Origin: Pseudomonas alkylphenolica
GTDB taxonomy: Bacteria > Pseudomonadota > Gammaproteobacteria > Pseudomonadales > Pseudomonadaceae
Length of the DNA stretch: 64,000 nt
Assembly (NCBI RefSeq): GCF_004025535.1
Contig: NZ_QJRG01000034.1
Span: 248,001 to 312,000 of the forward strand
Direction of reading: 5' to 3'
A program made the translations under genes and the position numbers. Of the stretch, positions 1-9,015 are shown in pieces. The stretch's first letter is position 1; each line of letters starts with the position of its first letter. The notes under the pieces are model-generated. The model saw only the letters and a list, made by a program, of their open reading frames with translations, searched no databases and was not told the DNA's origin.

Positions 1-69
1 CAGGCCAGCGGTACGCGTTTCACCCTGCAAAGAGTAAAAAACTTCGGTAATACGTAATGTGTCTTGCAT
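1..69 (-). CDS. queE: 7-carboxy-7-deazaguanine synthase, N-terminal fragment (partial)
   Basis: Only the first 23 codons are inside the window; the gene runs off the left edge. The ATG reads on the minus strand from position 69 and the fragment contains EVFYSLQGE, the characteristic N-terminal signature of QueE radical-SAM enzymes (the CxxxCxxC cluster would lie outside the window). QueE makes the 7-deazaguanine core of queuosine. Its place directly after cpoB in the pal-tol cluster matches the usual Pseudomonas order pal-cpoB-queE-queC. A terminator-like hairpin lies between cpoB and queE, so it may have its own promoter in the roughly 115 bp upstream. Identity rests on a short but distinctive stretch plus context. 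Confidence 0.85.
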   Translation of the reverse strand, partial: MQDTLRITEVFYSLQGETRTAGL

Positions 70-183
70 AGTCGCCACGGGCGTAACAGCTAAACAGGCT
101 GTCCGCCTCCGTCAGGCACTGCTGAGAACCCGGCATCGCGCAGTTCGCAGCAGCGTATTCAAATAAAAGGGCAGAGATTCTAA

Positions 184-211
184 CGAAAAAACCCGCGGCG
201 AGCGCGGGTTT
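184..211 (-). terminator. Intrinsic terminator after cpoB
   Basis: Plus-strand arms AAACCCGCG (189-197) and CGCGGGTTT (203-211) pair perfectly around a 5-nt loop. Read on the minus strand the hairpin is followed by a run of T. It lies just after the cpoB stop codon and before queE, so it should end most pal-tol transcripts. Confidence 0.8.
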
Positions 212-227
212 CTTTGAAACGCTTGAA

Positions 228-1043
228 TCAGAGCTTCTGCAGGTCGCGCTGGGCCAACTGAGCGGCCGAGGTACCCGGGTACTGGGTCACGACTTGTTGC
301 AGGATGCCTTTGACCCGGTCGGTGTGCCCCAAGCGGCGCTCAACATCAGCCAGCTTGTACAGGGAATCCGGCACTTTGTTGTGCTTGGGGTACAGCTGGC
401 TGACCTTGGCGAAGGCTTGCCCTGCAGCTTGCAGGTCGCCCTTGGCCAGGTTCACCTCACCCAACCAGTACTGGGCATTACCCGCGTACTGACTGTTGGG
501 GTATTTGCGCAGAAAGGCGTTGAACGCCTGGCTGGCCTTGTCGAAATCCTTGGCTTTGATCAGGTCAAAGGCTGCGTCGTAATAGAGCTTCTCTTTGGCC
601 GGATCGCCAGGTTCGCTACTGGCTGCAGGAGCTTGCGCGCTGGCAGCGCCTGCAGCAGCACCGGCGGCAGCGCCACCGGCAGCGGAATTATCAGGAGTGG
701 CGGCAGGTGCAACACCGCTTCCAATACGCCGATCCAGGTCCTGGTAACGCTCCAGGCTCTCCTGTTTCATGCGTGCTACATCGTTTTGCAACTCTTCGAT
801 GATGCCTTGTTGACGCGACAACTGATCTTGCATCTGCTGCAGCTGCATGAACAGCTGACCCTGCGCCGAGGCAGGGGCCGTAACCCCTCCCCCGGCGTAG
901 GCGCCGTTCGTACCATAACCCGATGGCGGATAGCTGCTTGCGCCGCTATAGCCAGCGTTGTCATCAACAACAGGAACCTCAGCCCATGCCACGAGTGGCA
1001 GGCTGAGCGCCAGGACGGTTACAGCACGACGGCACATTCGCAT
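228..1043 (-). CDS. cpoB: Cell division coordinator CpoB (YbgF), periplasmic TPR protein
   Basis: Periplasmic partner of TolA that couples outer-membrane constriction with septal peptidoglycan synthesis. The 271-residue product has a Sec signal peptide (residues 1 to about 21, ending AWA), a low-complexity linker, a coiled-coil trimerisation segment (about 65-100, rich in Q, E and L), an Ala/Gly/Ser-rich linker (about 110-145) and a C-terminal TPR domain with repeats typified by YYDAAFDLIKAKDFDKA and AQYWLGEVNLAKGD. It is the last gene of the pal-tol cluster, 6 bp after pal, and is followed by a terminator. Length and domain order are normal for Pseudomonas CpoB. A second in-frame Met two codons downstream is an alternative start. 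Confidence 0.93.
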   Translation of the reverse strand: MRMCRRAVTVLALSLPLVAWAEVPVVDDNAGYSGASSYPPSGYGTNGAYAGGGVTAPASAQGQLFMQLQQMQDQLSRQQGIIEELQNDVARMKQESLERYQDLDRRIGSGVAPAATPDNSAAGGAAAGAAAGAASAQAPAASSEPGDPAKEKLYYDAAFDLIKAKDFDKASQAFNAFLRKYPNSQYAGNAQYWLGEVNLAKGDLQAAGQAFAKVSQLYPKHNKVPDSLYKLADVERRLGHTDRVKGILQQVVTQYPGTSAAQLAQRDLQKL

Positions 1044-1049
1044 ATCGAA

Positions 1050-1547
1050 TTACTTACGCAGTTCGACGCGACGGTTCTGAGCCCAGGACTGCTCGTCGTT
1101 GCCGGTGGCAACTGGACGCTCTTCGCCGTAGGAAACCAGTTCCAGCTGGGCAGGAGAAACGCCTTGCAGTACCAGGTAGCGCTGAACGGCTTTCGCACGA
1201 CGCTCGCCCAGAGCCATGTTGTATTCGCGAGTACCGCGCTCGTCGGTGTTGCCTTCCAGCACGACGCGAGCGCCGTTGCCTTTCAGATCCTTGGCGTGAA
1301 CGTCCAGAGCGCGCATGGCTTCTGGCTTCAGGTCCGAGCTGTCGTATTCGAAGTAGAAGGTGGTGATTGCGCGCAGAGCAGCTTCTTCGCTCAGGCTGCC
1401 GTCAACAGCGCCAGTGTTGGCACCGTAACCAGCGTTAGGGTCGACAGCGCCTTGACCTGCGTCGTCACCGCCTTTCGAAGAGCAACCTACGGCTACGGCC
1501 ATGGCCAGAGCCAGCGCAGCAAACTTACCAAACTTCAGCATTTCCAT
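1050..1547 (-). CDS. pal: Peptidoglycan-associated lipoprotein Pal (OprL)
   Basis: Outer-membrane lipoprotein that binds peptidoglycan and TolB and completes the Tol-Pal bridge across the envelope. The start chosen gives a 165-residue protein beginning MEMLKFGK; it has a TAGGAG ribosome site 7 bp upstream, whereas the longer open frame adds eight codons without one. A lipoprotein signal ends in VAVGC (Cys about 21). After a Gly/Ala/Asp-rich linker, an OmpA-like domain (about 60-165) contains the peptidoglycan-binding region with [11 protein letters not shown] and ERRAKAV. It sits between tolB and cpoB as in other pseudomonads. Confidence 0.95.
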   Translation of the reverse strand: MEMLKFGKFAALALAMAVAVGCSSKGGDDAGQGAVDPNAGYGANTGAVDGSLSEEAALRAITTFYFEYDSSDLKPEAMRALDVHAKDLKGNGARVVLEGNTDERGTREYNMALGERRAKAVQRYLVLQGVSPAQLELVSYGEERPVATGNDEQSWAQNRRVELRK

Positions 1548-1613
1548 CGTGAAACTCCTAATGAACCCCAATGTGTTAAGTACAACGTAAAGCGTAAAGC
1601 GTGAAGCGCCGCA

Positions 1614-2915
1614 TCAGTTCAGGTAAGGGGACCAGGACGGTTCTCTGACTTCGCCTTGAGCGGTAGGAAGCGGGAGCCTCACGCGTCCGTTGAGAGAGAC
1701 GAGCATCAAGACTCCCCGGCCCTGCTGGCGGGTGGCGTAGATTAGCATGGTGCCGTTGGGCGCAACAGTAGGAGACTCATCAAGACTTGTCTCCGAGAGA
1801 ATCTTTACACTACCGCGTTGCAAATCTTGCGCCGCCACCTTGAAGTTGGTGAAACCTTGTTGACGATGAATCATCACCAGGGTCTTTTCATCCGCCGAAA
1901 GTTTAGGGTTGGCGTTGTAGTTACCTACAAAAGTTACACGTTCGGCACCACCACCGGAAACACTGGTTTTATAGATCTGTGGTTTACCACCGCGGTCGGA
2001 AGTGAAGTAGATGGTCGAACCATCTTTACCCCAGAACGGCTCGGTATTGATACCCGGGCCTGCAGTAACGCGCGACAGCTGACGCGACCCCATGTTCATC
2101 ACATAGATGTCCGGGTTGCCGTCCTTGGACAGGACGAACGCCAGGCGCGAACCATCCGGCGACCAGGCCGGCGCACCGTTGAGGCCTTCGAAGTTGGTGA
2201 TCTGCTCGCGACGACCGGTGTCGATGTGCTGTACGAAAATGCGCGGACGCTTCTGCTCGAACGACACATAGGCAATGCGCTTGCCATCGGGCGCAAAACG
2301 TGGCGACAGGATCGGCTCACGCGATTGCAGCAGGGTCACCGCACGCGCGCCGTCGTAGTCCGAACGCTGCAGGGTGTAGCGGGTGTTGTTGGTGGAGAAA
2401 CGCTCCGCCGTCACGTACAACATGCGGGTAGAGAACGCACCTTTGATACCGGTGAGTTTCTCGAACGACTGGTCGGCGATGTAGTGCGACATGTCGCGCA
2501 ACTGGTCAACACTGCCCGACACGCTGCCGGTCAGCACTTGCTGCTCGGTGGCGACGTTGAACAGCGCGTACTGCACCTGCAGGCGACCGCCTGCCGGCAC
2601 GATGCTGCCGACCATGACGTACTGGGCACCCAGCGCTTTCCAGTCACGGAAAATGACTTCGCTGGCCTGGCTCGGCTGGCTGATCATGTTCTGGCGCGGA
2701 ATCGGCGAGTAATAGCCGGAGTTGCGCAGGTCATTGCCGATGATATCAGCCATGTCTTCCGGCAGCACGCTGCCGCCCTGCAGACCGAACGGCACGACCG
2801 CGATCGGCGTGGCGCGGTCACTGCCGCTGGTGACCAGAATGTTCTTTTCTTCTGCCATGGCGATCCCTGCTACGCAGCAGAGAGCGACCAGCAGTCCTCG
2901 AAGAAGTTTAATCAC
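1614..2915 (-). CDS. tolB: Tol-Pal system protein TolB
   Basis: Periplasmic beta-propeller protein that shuttles between Pal and TolA. The 433-residue product has a Sec signal peptide (about 1-21, ending AMA), an N-terminal alpha/beta domain that starts with the TolA-box region, and a six-bladed propeller (about 165-430) with repeated [14 protein letters not shown] and WSP motifs. The start is GTG, overlapping the last bases of tolA (GTGA), which implies translational coupling. Length is typical for the family. Confidence in function is high from the repeats and the gene order. Confidence 0.95.
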   Translation of the reverse strand: MIKLLRGLLVALCCVAGIAMAEEKNILVTSGSDRATPIAVVPFGLQGGSVLPEDMADIIGNDLRNSGYYSPIPRQNMISQPSQASEVIFRDWKALGAQYVMVGSIVPAGGRLQVQYALFNVATEQQVLTGSVSGSVDQLRDMSHYIADQSFEKLTGIKGAFSTRMLYVTAERFSTNNTRYTLQRSDYDGARAVTLLQSREPILSPRFAPDGKRIAYVSFEQKRPRIFVQHIDTGRREQITNFEGLNGAPAWSPDGSRLAFVLSKDGNPDIYVMNMGSRQLSRVTAGPGINTEPFWGKDGSTIYFTSDRGGKPQIYKTSVSGGGAERVTFVGNYNANPKLSADEKTLVMIHRQQGFTNFKVAAQDLQRGSVKILSETSLDESPTVAPNGTMLIYATRQQGRGVLMLVSLNGRVRLPLPTAQGEVREPSWSPYLN

Positions 2916-3988
2916 AAGGCTAGATCCTCAGGTGTGAATGTCATCTTGAATGAACGATAGGGATTGAATTCGCTCGGTTTCAAGCCCTGCATTTCGGTTA
3001 GGCGACCAATGTTCTTCACTGCGGCCACAGCCGAGCTGTCGAATGGACCGTCACCACTGGAGCGGGCTACGCTCACCGAAGTAATGGTGCCATCTGGCAG
3101 CATGCCGATCTGCAGAACCACCGTCATGTTCTTGCGCGCAGAAGGTGGACGTGCCCAGCCTTCAGCTGCACGTGCACGGATCAGGTCGTCGAAATCGCCG
3201 GCCACCTGGTCGCCTTGCTCGTCAGCCAATGCCTGTTGCCGTTCGGTGGTGTCAGACAGCAGCTCGGCCAGGGCCTGGGCTTTCTTGTCTTCCGCCGCCT
3301 TGCGGGCTGCATCCTGTGCCTTCTTCTTGGCCGCATCGGCTGCGGCTTTCTTCTTCGCGTCTTCAGCAGCCTTTTTCTTCGCCTCTTCGGCCACTGCTTT
3401 CTTCTTGGCATCTTCGGCCGCCTTCTTCTTGGCGTCCTCGGCTGCTTTTTTCTTGGCTTCTTCTGCCGCCGTTTTCTTGGCTTCTTCCTCAGCCTTTTTC
3501 TTGGCTTCCTCTTCGGCTTTCTTCTTGGCGATGTCTGCCTGCTGCTTCTCGGCGGCCTTTTTCGCCTCTTCGGCCTTTTTGGCTTCGGCGGTTTTCTTCG
3601 CTTCGTCAGCCTTCTTGGCGTCCTCGGCTTTCTTCGCTTCGGCCTCGGCGCGCGCCTCTTCGGCCTTTTGAGCAGCTTCTTCTTTCTTTTGTTCCGCAGC
3701 TTTTACTGCCTGCTGCTCGACCTTCTTCTGCTCCATCTGTTCTTCTTCGGTCTGGCGCGATGCAGTTTTCTTCGCTTCACCCGCAATCTTCTGATTGGTC
3801 TGGGTGGTCGCCTGACTTTTCGATTTCAGCTGGTACAGGGTTGCCTGGACAATAGGCTTGGCCGGCGGCAATTCAGGGGTCATGGCAAAACTGACGAACA
3901 GCATGCCGAACACCAGAACGTGCAGCGCAATGGCCCAGACACTGGGCCAGAAATAGCTTTCCGAGGCGGATGGCTCTCGCTGTTGCAT
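2912..3988 (-). CDS. tolA: Cell envelope integrity protein TolA
   Basis: Inner-membrane anchored protein that spans the periplasm and transduces force from TolQR to Pal and TolB; it is also a classic import target of filamentous phages and bacteriocins. The 358-residue protein has one N-terminal membrane segment (about 15-37), a long helical domain made of Ala/Lys/Glu heptads (about 70-240, with the unit AAEDAKKK recurring) and a C-terminal globular domain (about 250-358) with [11 protein letters not shown] and [12 protein letters not shown]. The start codon overlaps the tolR stop by one base (TGATG). The repetitive composition creates several long false open frames on the other strand. Confidence 0.95.
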   Translation of the reverse strand: MQQREPSASESYFWPSVWAIALHVLVFGMLFVSFAMTPELPPAKPIVQATLYQLKSKSQATTQTNQKIAGEAKKTASRQTEEEQMEQKKVEQQAVKAAEQKKEEAAQKAEEARAEAEAKKAEDAKKADEAKKTAEAKKAEEAKKAAEKQQADIAKKKAEEEAKKKAEEEAKKTAAEEAKKKAAEDAKKKAAEDAKKKAVAEEAKKKAAEDAKKKAAADAAKKKAQDAARKAAEDKKAQALAELLSDTTERQQALADEQGDQVAGDFDDLIRARAAEGWARPPSARKNMTVVLQIGMLPDGTITSVSVARSSGDGPFDSSAVAAVKNIGRLTEMQGLKPSEFNPYRSFKMTFTPEDLAL

Positions 3989-4440
3989 CAGGGCGCCTCG
4001 GTAATCAGGCCAACGTTACCGACACCCGCCTTCTGCAACCCGCCCATGGCACCCATGACCGCGCCGTAATCGACAGACTTGTCGCCACGGATGAAGACCT
4101 GGGTCTGTTTACCCTGGTCACGTCCGGCGGCAATGATCTTGGTCACGGCGTCGGTCATTTGCGGCAAGGTCATGGCCTTGTCCATCTGCTTGTCGGTGTC
4201 GACTTCGCTGCCAAGGTTCCAGTAATAGGTCTTGTCAGCCTTGATCGAAATGGTCAGGACCTGGACATTGTTGTCCTGCGGCAAGGCTTCACTGGAAACC
4301 TTGGGCAGATCAACCTTGACGCCCTGGTTGAGCATGGGTGCAGTCACCATGAAGATGACCAGCAGTACCAACATCACGTCGATGTAAGGCACCACGTTCA
4401 TCTCGGCGACCGGCTTGCGTTTGTGGCGAACTCGGGCCAT
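3988..4440 (-). CDS. tolR: TolR, ExbD-family proton-motive component
   Basis: Part of the TolQ-TolR stator that uses the proton gradient to energise TolA. The 150-residue protein has a cytoplasmic basic N-terminus, one transmembrane helix (about 18-40) that carries the conserved Asp in the NVVPYIDVMLVLLVIFMVT region, and a periplasmic domain. The membrane Asp is the proton-pathway residue in this family. The gene is 14 bp from tolQ and overlaps tolA by one base, so the three are co-translated. Length is typical. Confidence 0.95.
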   Translation of the reverse strand: MARVRHKRKPVAEMNVVPYIDVMLVLLVIFMVTAPMLNQGVKVDLPKVSSEALPQDNNVQVLTISIKADKTYYWNLGSEVDTDKQMDKAMTLPQMTDAVTKIIAAGRDQGKQTQVFIRGDKSVDYGAVMGAMGGLQKAGVGNVGLITEAP

Positions 4441-4454
4441 GGGCTTTTACCTGA

Positions 4455-5150
4455 TCACTCTTCGCTGGTGTGCACTTTACGGTGCAGGATGGCCTGGAAC
4501 TCGTCGGCGAACGTGTAGTAACGGCCGATCAAGACTTCACTGCGGGCAGCGAAACGGTTGTAGGCAATAACCGCTGGAATCGCGGCGAACAGGCCGATGG
4601 CGGTGGCAATCAGCGCCTCGGCGATACCCGGGGCGACGGTGGCCAGGGTGGCCTGCTGGGCGCTGGCCAGACCGCGGAAGGAGTTCATGATGCCCCATAC
4701 GGTACCGAACAGACCGATGTACGGGCTGGTGGAACCCACGGTCGCCAGGAACGGCAGGCTCTGCTCGAGCTTCTCTTCCTCACGGGAGATCGCAACGCGC
4801 ATCGCACGCCCGACACCTTCCATGACCGCATCAGGATCAACACCTGGCTGCTGGCGCAGACGCGAGAACTCTTTGAAGCCGGCACGGAACACTTGCTCGA
4901 CACCCGAGTCCGGGTCCGGATTGCTACCGGCCTGACGGTACAGCTTGGACAGGTCGATACCCGACCAGAAGCGCTCTTCGAAGCTGTCCAGGGCTCGACG
5001 ACCGGCGCGCAGCATGGTGCTGCGCTGGAAAATCATGATCCATGACGTTACCGATGCGGCAACCAGAACCAGCATGACCAGCTGTACCACGATGCTGGCA
5101 TTGCTGACCAGGCTCCACATGGAGGTATGGTCGACGACGTTAGCTTCCAC
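4455..5150 (-). CDS. tolQ: TolQ, MotA/TolQ/ExbB proton channel
   Basis: Inner-membrane channel subunit that works with TolR and TolA in outer-membrane constriction. The 231-residue protein has three predicted membrane helices (about 18-40, 133-155 and 171-193). The second and third contain the family motifs GLFGTVWGIMNSF and EALIATAIGLFAAIPAVIAYN. It lies 2 bp downstream of ybgC and starts the tolQRAB-pal-cpoB run. No oddities seen. Confidence 0.95.
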   Translation of the reverse strand: MEANVVDHTSMWSLVSNASIVVQLVMLVLVAASVTSWIMIFQRSTMLRAGRRALDSFEERFWSGIDLSKLYRQAGSNPDPDSGVEQVFRAGFKEFSRLRQQPGVDPDAVMEGVGRAMRVAISREEEKLEQSLPFLATVGSTSPYIGLFGTVWGIMNSFRGLASAQQATLATVAPGIAEALIATAIGLFAAIPAVIAYNRFAARSEVLIGRYYTFADEFQAILHRKVHTSEE

Positions 5151-5152
5151 GC

Positions 5153-5608
5153 TTAATCTCCTGCATTTGAATGAGTACCCGGATCGCCAGCCTCGGCAAA
5201 TGCCGTACGCAGCGCTGGGGGGATGGCCCGGGGTTTGAAAGTATCGGCGCGCACACAGGCCACCAGGAACTGCCCCTCACAGAGCAGCGTTGCATCGCTT
5301 TCGCGCCAGACCTGCTGTACGAAGCGCAGGCTGGCGCGGTTCAATTCAAGCACGTGTGCGGTAACCCGCAGTTCATCGTCCAGCCGCGCAGGCGCGTGAT
5401 AGCGCGCTTCGCTGGAGTGGACCACGAACAGCAGGTTGTCCTGCGCCAATGCCGACTGGGCAAAGCCCAGTGCACGTAACCGCTCGGTGCGGGCACGCTC
5501 CATGAATTTCAGGTAGTTGACGTAATACACCACGCCGCCCGCATCGGTGTCTTCGTAATAGACCCGACAACGGTGTGCGAACGGCTCAAGCCCATTTTGC
5601 GCGCGCAT
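5153..5608 (-). CDS. ybgC: Acyl-CoA thioesterase YbgC (Tol-Pal associated)
   Basis: Hot-dog-fold thioesterase that hydrolyses short-chain acyl-CoA or acyl-ACP and is linked in other bacteria to phospholipid metabolism near the Tol complex. The 151-residue protein carries the family active-site stretch [17 protein letters not shown] near residues 17-33, with the catalytic Asp in DTDAGG. It is the first gene of the tol transcription unit; the 126 bp between it and ruvB may hold a promoter, but no clear -35/-10 pair was picked out. Confidence 0.92.
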   Translation of the reverse strand: MRAQNGLEPFAHRCRVYYEDTDAGGVVYYVNYLKFMERARTERLRALGFAQSALAQDNLLFVVHSSEARYHAPARLDDELRVTAHVLELNRASLRFVQQVWRESDATLLCEGQFLVACVRADTFKPRAIPPALRTAFAEAGDPGTHSNAGD

Positions 5609-5734
5609 ACTCTAGTGCTTACTCCTCAGCTTGCCAATCCGCCCCGGCAACTGTTTTTTCATCGATTATGTCGTATTGCCAGCGTGGTCCTTCCGTGACA
5701 GCCGATAGGACCACAAAAATGCCGGATAAATCTG

Positions 5735-6790
5735 TCATTCATCGGTCGGCGCAGAAAAACCCTCGCCGTTGACCGACTCACCGAGGCGATTGGGAATATT
5801 CAGACCAAAATGCAGATAGGCGTGCCGCGTTACCACCCTGCCCCGCGGCGTACGCATGATGTAACCCTGCTGGATCAGGTACGGTTCGAGCACATCCTCG
5901 ATGGTATGACGCTCTTCGCTGATCGCTGCAGCCAGGCTGTCGACGCCCACCGGCCCGCCATCGAACTTCTCGATCATGGTCAGCAGCAAGCGACGGTCCT
6001 GGTGATCGAAGCCGCGCTCGTCGACATCCAGCAGGTTCAACGCCAGGTCGGCAATCGACTTGGTGATATGGCCTTTGCCACGCACTTCGGCAAAATCCCG
6101 TACCCGCCGCAGCAGACGGTTGGCGATCCGTGGCGTACCGCGTGCGCGCCGGGCAATCTCGAAAGCCCCCTCGTCTTCGATCGGCAAACCGAGGATGCCA
6201 CCGGAACGGCTGACAATGGTGGCCAGGTCTTCCGTGTTGTAGAACTCCAGGCGCTGGACGATGCCGAAGCGGTCGCGTAACGGATTGGTCAGCATGCCCG
6301 CGCGGGTGGTAGCGCCCACCAGGGTGAACGGCGGCAGGTCGAGCTTGATCGAGCGCGCTGCCGGCCCCTCACCGATCATGATGTCGAGCTGAAAATCTTC
6401 CATGGCCGGGTACAGCACTTCTTCGACAACCGGCGACAACCGGTGAATTTCGTCGATGAACAGCACATCGTGCGGCTCAAGATTGGTCAGCAACGCCGCC
6501 AGGTCGCCCGGGCGCTCAAGAATCGGCCCCGAGGTACTCTTGATCGACACGCCCATTTCCTGGGCGATGATGTTGGCCAGGGTGGTTTTTCCCAGCCCTG
6601 GCGGGCCGAAGATCAAGGTGTGATCCAGCGATTCGCTGCGTCCGCGGGCAGCCTGGATAAACAGGGCCATCTGCTCGCGCACTACCGGCTGACCGATGTA
6701 CTCGGCCAGGCGCAGCGGGCGAATAGCCCGGTCCTGGACCTCTTCACGGTCACGCCCGGTAGCGGTTATCAATCGATCGGCTTCAATCAC
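5735..6790 (-). CDS. ruvB: Holliday junction branch-migration helicase RuvB
   Basis: AAA+ motor that drives branch migration of Holliday junctions with RuvA. The 351-residue protein shows Walker [10 protein letters not shown] (residues 62-70), Walker B FIDEIHRL (about 111-118), sensor-1 region GATTRAG (about 160) and the C-terminal winged-helix DNA-binding domain ending with RTPRGR. The start codon directly abuts the ruvA stop codon. Gene order ruvC-ruvA-ruvB is standard. No LexA box was recognised in front of the cluster. Confidence 0.97.
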   Translation of the reverse strand: MIEADRLITATGRDREEVQDRAIRPLRLAEYIGQPVVREQMALFIQAARGRSESLDHTLIFGPPGLGKTTLANIIAQEMGVSIKSTSGPILERPGDLAALLTNLEPHDVLFIDEIHRLSPVVEEVLYPAMEDFQLDIMIGEGPAARSIKLDLPPFTLVGATTRAGMLTNPLRDRFGIVQRLEFYNTEDLATIVSRSGGILGLPIEDEGAFEIARRARGTPRIANRLLRRVRDFAEVRGKGHITKSIADLALNLLDVDERGFDHQDRRLLLTMIEKFDGGPVGVDSLAAAISEERHTIEDVLEPYLIQQGYIMRTPRGRVVTRHAYLHFGLNIPNRLGESVNGEGFSAPTDE

Positions 6791-7399
6791 TTAGATCATT
6801 CCCTTCAGGCTGCGACGGATCAGCTCTTCGCTGCTCAGGCCCTTGGCATCGACTGCGGCCACTGCCTTGCTGGCTTCCTGGGGCTTGTAGCCCAGGGAGA
6901 TCAAGGCGCTGACGGCATCGGCCTCGGCACTGGAGACGGTCGCCAGCGGCAGAGGGCCGTTGGGCACCAGGGCGAACATGGCCGGCGAGGTTTCCCAAGC
7001 CTTGAAACGGTCCTTGAGCTCAACCAGCAAGCGCTCTGCGGTCTTCTTGCCGACGCCGGGGACCTTGACCAGTGCCGAGGCATCCTGGGCCTGGACGCAG
7101 CGTACCAGTTCGTCGACATCCAGGCCCGACATCAACGCCAGGGCCAGCTTGGGGCCGACGCCGTTGAGACGAATCAGCTCGCGGAACAGTTCCCGCTCAC
7201 GCTTCTCATGGAAGCCATAAAGCAGATGAGCGTCTTCGCGCACCACCAGATGGGTGTGCAAGGTCACCGCCTCGCCGACCTTGGGAAGGCGGTACAGGGT
7301 GGTCATGGGCACTTCGAGCTCGTAGCCCAGGCCATTGACATCAACAATCAGGTGCGGCGGCTGCTTTTCAGCCAGGGTGCCGCGCAAACGTCCAATCAC
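6791..7399 (-). CDS. ruvA: Holliday junction DNA-binding protein RuvA
   Basis: Tetrameric protein that binds Holliday junctions and loads RuvB. The chosen start is GTG at 7399, giving 202 residues beginning VIGRLRGTL, the conserved family N-terminus; AGGAAGGA lies 6-7 bp upstream. The longer open frame adds 28 codons with no family match. The OB-fold N-domain, the central helix-hairpin-helix region with [10 protein letters not shown] and [13 protein letters not shown], and the C-terminal RuvB-binding domain ([11 protein letters not shown]) are all visible. It is preceded by ruvC with about 108 bp between them. Confidence 0.96.
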   Translation of the reverse strand: MIGRLRGTLAEKQPPHLIVDVNGLGYELEVPMTTLYRLPKVGEAVTLHTHLVVREDAHLLYGFHEKRERELFRELIRLNGVGPKLALALMSGLDVDELVRCVQAQDASALVKVPGVGKKTAERLLVELKDRFKAWETSPAMFALVPNGPLPLATVSSAEADAVSALISLGYKPQEASKAVAAVDAKGLSSEELIRRSLKGMI

Positions 7400-7507
7400 G
7401 TCGCAATCCTTCCTCATGGGCGCCAGCAAACAACCGGTCAACCCTAACAGCAAATGCAATGCGCCAAGGCATTGCGCGGTCAAAATTTGTTTCAGCGCAT
7501 GATGCTA

Positions 7508-8032
7508 TCAGAGCCGCAGGCGTCCACTGCGACTGCGTGCAGTGCCCAGGCCATGCGGCAGCAAACTGGAACGCGTGTGCGCATGGCAAAGCGCGATAGC
7601 CAGTGCGTCCGAGGCATCAATCTGGGGCTTTTGCGTCAATTTGAGCAGGTGCATGACCATCACCTGCACTTGCTCCTTGTTGGCTCCACCGGTACCGGCA
7701 ACCGCCTGCTTGACCTGAGTTGCACTGTATTCGGCGATTTCCAGCCCTTCTTCAATCGCCGCGACGATCGCCGCCCCACGGGCCTGCCCCAGCTTCAGCG
7801 CCGAATCGGCATTACGGGCCATGAACACCCGCTCGATGCCCATGGTCACCGGCCCGTATTGGCTAATGATCTCGCGGACACCGCGAAATACGATCTGCAA
7901 ACGCTCAGGCAACTCGCCGCTGCCAGTACGAATACAGCCGGAAGCCACGTATTCGCAGCCCCGTGCCCCTTGGCGCACCACTCCGTAGCCGGTGATGCGC
8001 GAGCCAGGGTCGATGCCAAGAATCAGAGTCAT
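7508..8032 (-). CDS. ruvC: Crossover junction endodeoxyribonuclease RuvC
   Basis: RNase H-fold nuclease that resolves Holliday junctions. The start chosen gives 174 residues opening with [17 protein letters not shown], where the Asp of IDPG is the first catalytic acid; the longer open frame adds 33 unrelated codons. Other family landmarks are [10 protein letters not shown] (containing a catalytic Glu) and the C-terminal [12 protein letters not shown], with two catalytic Asp. It lies between yebC and ruvA. A long imperfect hairpin occupies the interval to yebC. Confidence 0.96.
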   Translation of the reverse strand: MTLILGIDPGSRITGYGVVRQGARGCEYVASGCIRTGSGELPERLQIVFRGVREIISQYGPVTMGIERVFMARNADSALKLGQARGAAIVAAIEEGLEIAEYSATQVKQAVAGTGGANKEQVQVMVMHLLKLTQKPQIDASDALAIALCHAHTRSSLLPHGLGTARSRSGRLRL

Positions 8033-8077
8033 AACGCCTGCGTATTCATTGACGCGCGTCGCGTCGTTGTAAAGACA

Positions 8078-8128
8078 GAAGCCGGACCCGCCGTCAGTCG
8101 CAACACGACTGCAGGCGGATCCGGCTTC
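8078..8128 (-). repeat. Long imperfect hairpin between yebC and ruvC
   Basis: Two 23-nt arms (8078-8100 and 8106-8128) pair at 20 of 23 positions around a 5-nt loop. There is no clear T-run on either side, so it is not a standard intrinsic terminator. It could be a processing or partial-termination element within the yebC-ruvCAB unit. Confidence 0.65.
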
Positions 8129-8148
8129 CAACCAGCCAGGGCAGTACT

Positions 8149-8895
8149 TTAGCCGAGACTTTCCATGATTTCGTCGGAAATCTCGGCATTGGAGTAGACG
8201 TTCTGTACATCGTCCAGGTCTTCAAGCATGTCGATCAGCTTGAGCACCTTCTGTGCGCCGTCCAGATCCAGCTCGGCACTGGTGGTCGGCTGCATGACGA
8301 TTTCCGCATCGGCCGCCTTGAAGCCCGCTTCTTCCAGCGCATTGCGCACGGCATAGAAGCTGGCAAACGAAGTGAACACGTCGAAGGAGCCGTCTTCATT
8401 GCTGACCACGTCGTCAGCATCGGCCTCCATCGCCGCTTCCATCAGCGCATCTTCATCGACACCCGGCGCAAAACTGATCTGCCCCTTGCGCTCGAACAGA
8501 TAAGCCACGGACCCGTCGGTGCCAAGATTGCCACCGCATTTGCTGAAGGCATGACGCACGGCGGCAGCGGTACGGTTGCGGTTGTCGGTCATGGCCTCGA
8601 CCATGATCGCCACACCACCCGGACCGTAACCTTCGTAGCTGAGCTCTTCAACGTTGTCGGCTTCGGTCGCACCAGCACCGCGGGCAATGGCGCGATCGAT
8701 GATGTCGCGGCTCATGTTGGCCCCCAGGGCTTTGTCCAGAGCCAGACGCAGACGCGGGTTGGAGCCCGGATCGCCACCGCCCTGCTTGGCGGCGACGGTC
8801 AGTTCACGAATCCACTTGGTGAAGATCTTGCCCCGCTTGGCGTCCTGGCGCTCTTTGCGGTGCTTGATGTTTGCCCATTTGGAATGACCAGCCAT
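8149..8895 (-). CDS. yebC: YebC/PmpR-family protein
   Basis: Member of the widespread YebC/PmpR/TACO1 family, described both as a DNA-binding regulator and, more recently, as a ribosome-associated translation factor for proline-rich stretches. The chosen ATG gives 248 residues starting [14 protein letters not shown], the invariant N-terminus; the longer open frame adds 16 codons. Family motifs such as RLALDKA, EGYGPGG and [13 protein letters not shown] are present. It sits between aspS and ruvC in the usual order. Which molecular role applies cannot be told from sequence. Confidence 0.93.
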   Translation of the reverse strand: MAGHSKWANIKHRKERQDAKRGKIFTKWIRELTVAAKQGGGDPGSNPRLRLALDKALGANMSRDIIDRAIARGAGATEADNVEELSYEGYGPGGVAIMVEAMTDNRNRTAAAVRHAFSKCGGNLGTDGSVAYLFERKGQISFAPGVDEDALMEAAMEADADDVVSNEDGSFDVFTSFASFYAVRNALEEAGFKAADAEIVMQPTTSAELDLDGAQKVLKLIDMLEDLDDVQNVYSNAEISDEIMESLG

Positions 8896-9015
8896 AACGA
8901 CTCCGAATCCTTTGAAACAATGCCATGCCCCTGCCCGGCACAAACCCGGCAGGAACCATAAAATCAGTACTGCTTAACGCAAAGGCGCATCCATTTGGAT
9001 GCGCCCGGGGTCCGC

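Noticed and set aside
3145..4069. Leucine/serine-rich open frames opposite tolA
   Set aside because: They arise from the complement of the Ala/Lys/Glu repeats of TolA; the hydrophobic look is an artefact of low complexity.
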